A DNA stretch of 64,000 nucleotides from Mantis religiosa (taxonomy: Eukaryota; Arthropoda; Insecta; Mantodea; Mantidae): contig CM060952.1 in NCBI GenBank assembly GCA_030765055.1, forward strand, positions 168,704,340 through 168,768,339, written 5' to 3'. Under the pieces are notes generated by a model, which was given only the letters and a program-made list of their open reading frames with translations, was not told the DNA's origin and ran no database searches. Shown here piece by piece: positions 55,870 to 64,000 of this stretch. A program made the translations under genes and the position numbers. How positions within the stretch are numbered: position 1 is the first letter of the stretch; each line of letters begins with the position of its first letter.

Positions 55870-56358
55870 TGTCACCTAATTATCGGAAGGCACGGCCAGC
55901 TAGCAGCAGGATAGGGCCAGAAGGAAAGGATTCAGCCGACGCCTACCCATTTGTTCGTGTCGCTAACTGAAGGGATCGCAGGCCACTGTGCCGTCTCTTT
56001 CCCCTCCCCCTGAGTTCTGGAACATCCAGGATATTTCATCTAACCCGGAACCTTCTCGATTGGCCAGCTAGTCCTATATAAGCGACGCGTCGGGCTGGAG
56101 GAGAGTTCAGTTCTTGGCGAGCAGCCGTGAGGAGCGCCGAGTGAGTTAACGTACCGGAAGACTATGAACGTGCATCAGAGAAGTTGTACGTAACTGTGAG
56201 CGTGCAGTGGACCTATGACAGATGAACTGGTGATTTGTAATTGTGTGCATACGTAATTCTGTGTAATCGGCAAGTGTTCCGACTGTAATTCGGTGGAAAT
56301 AATGAACATTTTGAGTTGTGCAATTGGACTTTTAATTTCACGAACCCACAAAGTCACA
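55870..56358 (+). repeat. Solo LTR, long subfamily, perfect duplication
   Basis: A 489 bp element, TGTCACCTAATTATCGG...CCCACAAAGTCACA, flanked by ATAT on both sides. It contains TATATAA at 56075-56081 and, near the 3' end, GGAAATAATGAACATTTTGA (the poly(A) signal position, here AATAAT). The pair at 3724-4216 is the same subfamily in reverse. Confidence 0.93.
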
Positions 56359-56684
56359 ATATGAAAGATTTTACCTTATACTGAAGCCGGACATTTTATA
56401 TTGTGTTAAATGCTGTGTATTTATGAAGAATTTTCTGAATATTTTGGCTTTAATTTTTATTCCAGAAACTAGTCCTAATCGCCCACAATTGGAGGGTGAA
56501 TTGGGATTGGCATAACTGACGAAAAACGGTGGAGCATTTAATTTCGGTACATAAAGTAATCATGAGAACAAAATAACACATGTATACACATGTATATACA
56601 CATCTTTATGCATATACATTTTCCACATATGAATTGTTTCTTTTCCACAGCGCCCACACAGATTTCGTGGTAGCATTCTGTATT
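56359..56684. other. No recognisable feature
   Basis: AT-rich spacer. Confidence 0.4.
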
Positions 56685-56770
56685 TTTCTGGGCTCATTTT
56701 AGCATCATTTTATCTATTTCATTCATGGTCCGATGTGACTTAACGTTAGAGAACGTGATTAAAAATAAAT
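56685..56770 (+). repeat. SINE-A 3' relic
   Basis: TGGGCTCATTTTAGCATCAT, CATTCATGGTCCGATGTGAC and TTAACGTTAGAGAACGTGAT match the last third of SINE-A, followed by an A/T-rich tail. Confidence 0.7.
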
Positions 56771-57497
56771 AAAAATTTGAATCCTCCACCTTACATTAAT
56801 CTGCTTCGCCCACTGTTGTAGCCCTGATTAAGTAACTATCGTAACGAGGAAGATTATGGATGTGAGAGTGTATGTATTTGCTTACCACACAAGTTTCTGG
56901 AGCAGTTTCAATGCACCTTCGTTATAAGTCTATCTTAAAGGAAGTTAGAAAATAACAAAATGCCAGAAATGAAGCAATTACATACCGCATTTCCGGAAAA
57001 GAAGCTAGATTTCTCACTAAAAATAAAGAAACACTATCGTATTACACACTTAACTGTCTCAGGTAGTTAACTTCTTCCCCCATAAAGGTCGCTCGATTAC
57101 AACAGTACTCTACCGTCCTCTATTGAGTAGACCTTGAAAAAGTAATCCGCCAATCTAAATTACCCGCGCTTACCTTACATTTTCTCATGTAGGTAAAATG
57201 CTAATGGGGGATTACAGTGGCCTTAAGCGACATTGAAGTCTGCAAGAACTAACTGGTCCCTATTTGATCGTTTTGAAATTATTTATCTTTGCATGTCGAG
57301 GACAATAAAAATTAAATAACTACTTCTCATTTATGAAAAGTGAAATAGTAAATTCAGGCAAATAACCATGAATATCTCGAAAGTGGTATATGTCACAAGA
57401 AATGCATTTGGCATAAAGACGAGATATTTAGAGGAGATCTATATTTTTAGTAGTAATATTTTGTCTATATTTTACGGTTTACTAATTAGGCAAAAAT

Positions 57498-58120
57498 AAT
57501 CCATTGATACCGAAATTAAGGGGTGCAATGTATAAAGAATCGTAATGGATTTCAAAGGTGTCTTGTATGTTTGTTACGACACGAACAGGTGCAGTTGGGT
57601 GAGTCGTGTAAGAAAAGACACGGGAGAAACAGAATTCTAAGGAATAGCACTTGACTTTGTTTGAAGAGGGCATTCTTCGGACCCTTAATAATGGCATGAC
57701 AAAATAGTCACAAAGGGAATCTTAGTCTGAATAATGGGCTTCAAGAAAGTGAAAGTCAAACACACCCACGCGCAGCTGTGACTAGTAGGGACTTTCAGTT
57801 CGTGGCGGGAAAGCCATTAAGAAACTCCCCTTCTTCTGTCTTGGTCGAGGGCAGGCCAGAAGCGATGAGAGAAGATATTTGTCGGTTCATATATACGTGA
57901 AGAACGAATTAAGTTTTATCGAGTAATAAACATTTCATAAACAGTAACTAAACAGTGATATTGGTAACCCTTGGTCGGCAACTTCAAGTTTGATGTTCTG
58001 ATAAAAGAAGCAGTCATTAAATCAGTTTGAAACGGGCATTCCAGTGTCATTAAAACTATCCTTCTCATACATGCTCACGCATACCCTTTGAGAAACCTCA
58101 TTGCTTTACCCTGAGCTAAA
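57498..58120 (-). repeat. Dispersed repeat H, copy 2 (uninterrupted)
   Basis: Reverse complement of 28083-28940 without the SINE. A minus frame (57697-57482) contains VVTNIQDTFEIHYDSLYIAP; copy 1 has TNIQ...LEIHYDSLFIASLNF only across frameshifts, so coding origin is possible but unproven. No terminal repeats or target duplication were recognised. Confidence 0.85.
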
Positions 58121-60276
58121 CAAACTTGTATCAAACTGTCGCCTCAACGTGGAACTCTTTGCTCGCCAATATATACTGTTTCACCATAATGAAGAGGAAT
58201 TCCAACTTTGCAGCACATTCTTTATTTTTTCAGGAAACTATCTTAAACATATGGCATTCTAATCAAAATCGTTGTGATTATTTTTGAGAAATTTAAAATT
58301 TTGGGAAAATGTTCCACATATAACGGAACCTGGGGTTAGAGGGATTTCTTTTTGAAAATCTTCATTCTTGATAAATGCTAGACTTGAATATAAGTTTTGT
58401 ATTTAATTGACTTTGTTTCTGAGTTTTTCTGTATACAGGCACGCACAGAACGAGCGCATACACATATTACATATTGGGATCTCTTCGGGGGAATCCAAAA
58501 TATGTATTTCTGGTGAAATCACGGTATGGAATTTTTGAACGACAGGTAAATAAGTCTCCTTAGTATGCGAAGTAGAGAAATTTGAAAATTGCGAAAGGAT
58601 ACCGTTTTCATTAGTAACCTAGGGGTTATAGTGATTTATTTTTAAAATTTTCCGAACTTTTCTTTACGTCTTATGCTCTTCACAGATGCCCATGACAAAC
58701 TAATTTTTGCGCCTCGTGCTTGCGAGTTTATTAGTTCTATCTTAAGCTGATGTCGCTTGACTTGATTGTTTCTCTAATGATTATTGCGGACTCCGTATGA
58801 AAGTTTTGACAACTCTGCTACAGAGGAAGGAATAAGATGAAGTACAGAGTACAGACACTTCATAGGGCTGCAGGTAGGGTCCTCAACTTCATATGTAATA
58901 GTCTGGCCGGGGAAAACCGCAGTTAGGTGTTAGAGTTCCATGCTAGCACCAAGGTGAACACTTTTCTTCCGCCGCCATAAAACCCACATAAGCTTGATCG
59001 TGCCTGGGTCTGCATATTGAAAAAGAAAGAAGCAATCTAAATAAAATGGAATGAGAAACGCAAGCATTCTGGTATGTGGTTGAGCAGAACAAACTTCCAA
59101 AGGGGTATTTGTCAGGATGAGTCTTGAGAAGTTACAAATCTTCCATCTGAATACGAGTTGGCAGAATAATGAAAGAAGACCTTGATTTTATTTTGTTTTC
59201 TGAATGCCCTAAGGATTCACCTATGCAGTCATATTGCTGTGTTAAATGTTAAATTCTCGTTTCTTCTCAAGACGAACGTTTTCTGGAAAAGAGCTACAAT
59301 ATCCCTCTGTCACGTTTGTTGTAATTAGTTAGCTTTTCTTTTCTTTTCTGTAGCGGCGATATCTTGAGTGGATGATGCAGATTAACGACGATTGTCATCT
59401 TTCATCATATAAGTAAGTGTTGTTAGTTATAGTTTCCTAGGAGTTAATGATCAGTACGAGAAAAGCTTTAAGGTTAATGCTTCGATACAAGTACAAAAAC
59501 TCAGGAAATAACTCATGTTTCTTAGTAAATAGAAAGACGGTATAGATCTACAATGAGTGTCTCATCATACGTTGTCCAGCAATTCATTGTATTTAAAACG
59601 TATTGTAATAAACCTGCCTTTTGTGCATTCTGTTAAATGCACAAAAACTACAAATTATAATTGATTGAATAGGCACAAAGTTGTCTTTGAAGTAGAAAGT
59701 AACATTTTCGCCCCTACCTTTACCCAATAAATACTAAACTCCGTGATTAAAAGGGCAGTGAACTATGTATTAGCAAGGTACAAGACTGTATTTTTACTCT
59801 TCTTTGATAACAATCCCGAAAATATCAATTCACACTTCTAGTTGTGTTTGGGTTGAATACATAGCCATTTAAGCCAGGCCGTACATTCATGGAAAAACGT
59901 CACCAATTTCGATCATCGAAAACAGCCAGGTAGGGGTCCGTTATATATCATTGGATAAATACTGGCCATAGGACCGAGAATACCCTCCCCTACTCCTACG
60001 CTCGCGCTTCCAGTCTGCTGAACTCTAAACTCTGTTACTGGGGTACACGGCTTTATGGTGTTTTCATTATGCTCCAGTACGTTCATCAACACGGTTCAGT
60101 TGAAACTGCGATTCGTCGCAACAGGCAACTGATTTCCACATGTCAGTGCTTTGTTGGTATTCTCATACCCTCAAACATGACCACCTATATGCCCAATCCG
60201 AACAGAGTAACACAACACTATTCAAAGCACTGAGAGTAAAAGTGACCTAATATAGAATCGTCAGCGCTTGTAGTCG
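58121..60276. other. No recognisable feature
   Basis: 2.1 kb with short frames only. The area 58240-58700 contains repeated words such as GAAAATTTT and ATTTTCC-GAA typical of AT-rich spacers. Confidence 0.4.
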
Positions 60277-60510
60277 GACTTGGTGGTTCGGTTAGGCGCT
60301 GCTGACCCACAGATCCAAAGATCGAACGTTCAGCTCGACCCAGACCGATGGCTTTTTAATCGTGCTTTTAATTGACAGGCCCATGTTAGCAGATTTACTG
60401 TTACGTAAAATAACTTCTGCGGGACGAAATTCTGGCAGACCTGTCGCTGATGTGATCTTGGAAGATCTGACTTGGAAGATAGCAGCGTCGTTAACAAATA
60501 AAGTGTTTTA
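60277..60510 (+). repeat. SINE-G, full-length copy
   Basis: tRNA-like head GGTGGTTCGGTTAGGCGCTG...AAGATCGAACGTTCAGCTCG. The body has AGCAGATTTACTGTTACGTA, GCGGGACGAAATTCTGGCAG and GCTGATGTGATCTTGG, and the tail is GTTAACAAATAAAG. The body recurs at 61960-62075. Confidence 0.7.
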
Positions 60511-60607
60511 GAAGCGCTTGCGTCATTTTAATGACATGTAACATAAATAAGGGGAAGGAGGATGATACCTCGTTTTGTCTGCCTTTTTTCTGTTCCATTT
60601 ATACCCC

Positions 60608-60872
60608 ACCTTTAACTGGGGTCATATCAGCGGCCGCTCTGCTTTGGAACATATCGATGGTGTTATCTCGTAGACGTTGGGTTGCTGGTACTTTGGATTT
60701 GTTTTTAATCATTAGATCACGCACACATTCACACTCTCATTCATACTTCCAGAGCTGGGGAAGATGGGGAATCATCTTGGTTGGAGAAAAATACCCCTCC
60801 TAGCCGGGAATCGAACCCGGGACTCCTTGAACAGCAGGCAGGTGCTCTACCGACTGTGCTATGGGGCCAGTA
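60608..60872 (-). repeat. SINE-F, full-length copy 2
   Basis: Reversed head with B box complement CGGGAATCGAACCCGGGACT and A box complement GCTCTACCGACTGTGCTATG; body as in 25920-26177. The tRNA-like region is the best preserved in the window. Its acceptor ends do not pair (GGCCCCA against GAGGGG), so it is not called a tRNA gene. Confidence 0.87.
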
Positions 60873-61114
60873 TATTGTCTGTTTTGTTTCACTTTACCTC
60901 AGTTAAGTTGATGGCATTGCTTTCGCTCATTTGTAATATAAAAAGGTCTGATATGCTTTATTGCTATTTGTTTCCCTACGTTTACTTTTATCTCTCTTCT
61001 GCAAAATATTTTTTGACGGGTATTGTTGCACATATTTCATATTAAACGAGAAAAGCGTTTTCAGAACCAAGTTTACACGTTCCTTAAATCTTTAAATTAA
61101 AATAAAATTGCTGA

Positions 61115-61675
61115 TGCTTGCTTTGGCACTACGGTTTCGTCTGTGGTCCGCATTCGGGAAGCCCAGGTTCGATTTCCGTGGCCGACCTACCTGATCCATG
61201 TATTTTTCCGGGGTTTTCCCGAGTCACCAGGCGAATGCTGGGTAGGTTAATTACATCTTCCGAATTTTCTGTCCCTCCATTTCACACCGACATTCTCATG
61301 TCACATCATATCTCCTCTGGTGGTCTCTTCTAGGATAGAAGTATCGGCAAGTGTCTCCGAGTTCGTGTTAGAATGATATACTCTCAGCAAAGCTTCCTCC
61401 TCCGGTAGGACAGTCTCCGGGCTGCGATCCCCGTGGAGGATCGTGTGGTGGGAGGGGCTGTATCGTGTGAGCTGGCGGTTGTTCTGGCCTGCCGGTGAGT
61501 GTCCAACTGGTAAAATGTAAGGGACACCGCCCTCTACACTGTCGTGACTCCCCGGGAGGGCCGTCCTCTGTCTCCTCTAGCCTCATCCTTCCTCCCGGGG
61601 ATGCTCCAGTTGGAGCATAGGTACAATAGATCAAGTGCCGAATTTCCATTGTACCGTAATCCAATCCAATTCAAT
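61115..61675 (+). repeat. SINE-E, longest copy
   Basis: Head with GCCCAGGTTCGATTTCCGTG (B box), central block CCGGGGTTTTCCCGAGTCAC and GGCGAATGCTGGGTAGG, then a long GC-rich body (CCGTGGAGGATCGTGTGGTG, CTTCCTCCCGGGGATGCTCC) and the end GGAGCATAGGTACAATAG, about 560 bp in all. It is reversed at 47790-48720 and partial at 42785. Its length is unusual for a simple tRNA-SINE, so it may be a SINE plus a second module. Confidence 0.8.
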
Positions 61676-61959
61676 CCCATTGACACTCCATAAGAGACAA
61701 AAGGAAGATAGCTTGAACTACATAAACTCCATTCAATCTTATAACAACGAATATCTCGGAAATAATTTATGCGACAATACAAAATTGACATAAATTGATA
61801 TAAATGCTAGTTCTACCTTTTTCGTGTAGGTTTCTATCTCTTAATGTTTACCAACTACACAAAAGTGATTCGATATGAAAAGGAGAGCTATTCGCAGGAA
61901 ATCCAAAATGTGTATTTTATTAATCATGTTATTATTGACGGTCTGGTATTAAAGAGGGC

Positions 61960-62075
61960 TTTAAAGTGACAGCCCCATCTCATTAGATTTACTACCAAGT
62001 AAAAGAACTATGGGACGAAATTCCGTCACACCTATGGTGGTGATATAATCTAGGCACCGCTAATTGACAAAATAT
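61960..62075 (+). repeat. SINE-G body without head
   Basis: GACAGCCCCATCTCATTAGA, GGGACGAAATTCCGTCACAC and GGTGATATAATCTAGGCACC match 60377-60470. The tRNA-like 5' part is missing. Confidence 0.75.
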
Positions 62076-64000
62076 TTATTCTGTTTATATATCTATCTTA
62101 CCAAGGAGTTTTAACAACAATCGTTTTAACAGAAAACAAACAGAATACATGGTAATTGTAACTAGCGAGCTATTTTTCTGAAAATCTTTGTAAGAAATAC
62201 TAATTTTGTTATGTATGCAACTTTTCTTTTATCTTACACTCTTCACAAACATACACACACACGTATTAAGTTTTAGAAATGCTAGAAATGTATTTAATAT
62301 ACCCTTATTTAACATAATACATTGAAATAAGAAAGAAGCAAATAAACTCTAATCGTATACCAGCTCAAGCACCAAAAAATGAAATATAATGTTCCAATGT
62401 CTTTTTGATTTCTTGAGAATAAGCTTTGACGTTATGAGATCTCAAAACATAGATTTGCAATGGAATCGTATTAAAGATTTTTTTTAGTATTTTACTTACA
62501 TCGGCAAGTGCTAGAGAAGTAGGAAAATTGAGAATAAGAAGAGGAACATATAATTATCGCCAAACAGTTTGGCACGTGAAAAATGAAGGAGCCTATACCA
62601 GTAAGGGTTGTAAATATCGTCTTGGACCTCAAGCCTCTTACCCTCCGTTGGGCACCTGAAACAAATCATTAGTGCCAGGGTGTGAGGTGGATTGTAAGTA
62701 TCATAAAAGGATGATTTATTCCTTAGTTTGCTATTTGAAAATTCCAGGTGCCAATTTGTTTGGCAATACTTATACCGAAGTTAATCTTGTATCACAATTT
62801 ATCTGTTCAAAATAAGACAGTGGTTGATATGACATTGCTTTTGCTTTTAAGTTTAACATTGAGTCAGCTGTTAGGTCATATGGAATGTTAAAGATGAAAT
62901 GTGTGAAATGCTTCTTCAATGAACCTGAGGCCCTTAAAGAGCTTAAAGATACTGGACATTCGTCTTCTCAGAATAAGAGAAAACTTTAATAAATAAATAA
63001 TAAATAAATAATACCTTTACAAAATACAGTGCTGAATGACACATGCATGTGCCAAGCATTTAGTTTTATAAATATTAATGAATGAATTTAATGGATCCTA
63101 TATTATTTTTCATATAATATGGGCTTCTATTGTGGTATTAAACGCATACCTCGAAACAAAACTCTTGTTTACGACTGCATTAACAAAAGAACTATCTCAT
63201 CAGTGATGGGAACGATATTTATTGAGTAAAGTTTAAACTGAGAATACCACAATATTTTGGGAAAGTTTGTGCGTCATGCATACAGAACGCGCCTTCACGA
63301 AACTGTATAACACGTGTTCATCGTAACACTTTTGGCGGGCAGAATAAGCTTACGTAAGATGCGTTATTGTTTTCTCCTTTTTTCCCCGCTTCATGCTCCG
63401 TCTACAACGCGTGAGGGAATGCTGTTGATGTAAGCGAGCATGTTCCTGGTGGAGGCAAAGCTGGTTTATAAACCGTTAGTGTGAGAACCAGCGGGTTCCT
63501 GACCCGGAGCCTACAAGTTCATCACCCAGATGCACATGCACTCCTACTACTCGCGCTGCACCAAAGGAAGTAAACACCACAAAATATCAGTCTCTCAGCG
63601 CCGTACGTCATGTGTATGGAAACTATGTCAGAGCACTGGGTTTTAACAAAACACCGTCGTCTTTCAGTGAACTTTCGTTATTGCTGTCTAGAGTCACAAC
63701 AGCCTAGCAATCCCAGTTGAGCAATGGATATGCAGCCAGAACACAAAAAATGTATGTCTTTGGCTGTAATTGATGAGAGTAAAGTAATTACCATTGTCAC
63801 CTCTGTAAATGTGAGTGTTGATGAAAGTGTTTAACACTTAATATTTAATGTGATCTTCATTCCAAAAAGAGAAATAATCTTATTCAACATCTTTCATATT
63901 GTAATACAGATCTTCAAACACCGTTGTTTAACGTATTCCTTAAACCTGTTGCACTTCAGCCTTTGAGCACTTTACTGTCCAGATTTTTAAAACGTAATTA
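62076..64000. other. No recognisable feature; GC-richer block at 63400-63620
   Basis: AT-rich to about 63300, then a GC-richer stretch (CAGCGGGTTCCTGACCCGGA, CTCGCGCTGCACC) without a coding frame. A promoter or first exon lying just here cannot be excluded. Confidence 0.3.

Noticed and set aside
60799..60872. Possible true tRNA gene on the minus strand
   Set aside because: A and B boxes are good, but the acceptor and anticodon arms do not pair properly and the same head occurs with the same body at 25920-26177, so it is SINE-F.

Overview
This 64 kb window is eukaryotic, AT-rich, gene-poor DNA, most probably intergenic or intronic sequence from an insect with a large, repeat-filled genome. 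The evidence is D34D mariner elements with TA target sites, several tRNA-derived SINE families, non-LTR retrotransposon relics, a family of solo LTRs, and long triplet microsatellites. A cockroach or related hemimetabolous insect fits what I remember of such repeats, but that placement is inference. There are no operons, ribosome binding sites, CRISPR arrays or bacterial-type genes. No complete host gene is visible. The two best candidates for non-repeat coding sequence are a possible membrane-protein exon (19804-19945, minus) and a 135-residue frame of unknown origin (55159-55566, minus).

Layout. 1-7 kb: a minus-strand LINE 3' relic (about 1.97-2.54 kb) and three solo LTRs, with a short LTR fragment near 7.7 kb. 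8-17 kb: microsatellites, a dispersed repeat called here repeat D, a deleted mariner (10968-11753), a possible AT-rich TIR element, one solo LTR and an inverted pair of a tRNA-like unit called here unit B. 18-26 kb: a 110 bp direct repeat, the exon candidate, a PIF/Harbinger-like relic split by a SINE cluster, a conserved arthropod repeat protein fragment, and more unit B and SINE copies. 26-32 kb: the best-preserved mariner (26620-27534), an unclassified 0.6 kb repeat called here repeat H, a second PIF/Harbinger-like relic containing a 546 bp perfect TTC tract, and a 210 bp TTA tract that forms the tail of a SINE. 32-39 kb: a candidate LTR, then a LINE copy (35113-37252) broken by a solo LTR and by a 732 bp inverted unit B dimer. 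41-50 kb: a tandem duplication, two solo LTRs (one provably inserted into an older SINE) and a second inverted unit B dimer. 50-64 kb: the 5' part of a different mariner-type element, a third deleted mariner, another solo LTR, the second copy of repeat H and several SINEs.

The sequences do not work together as a pathway. They form a layered record of transposition. Many insertions can be dated relative to each other because target-site duplications (TSDs) are still readable: 4 bp for the LTRs, 12-14 bp for SINEs and unit B, and TA for the mariners. The most unusual element is unit B. It is a unit of about 300 bp with a tRNA-like head, and it occurs as a monomer, as a direct dimer and as head-to-head inverted dimers. 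Two inverted dimers are each bounded as a whole by a perfect 12-13 bp duplication.
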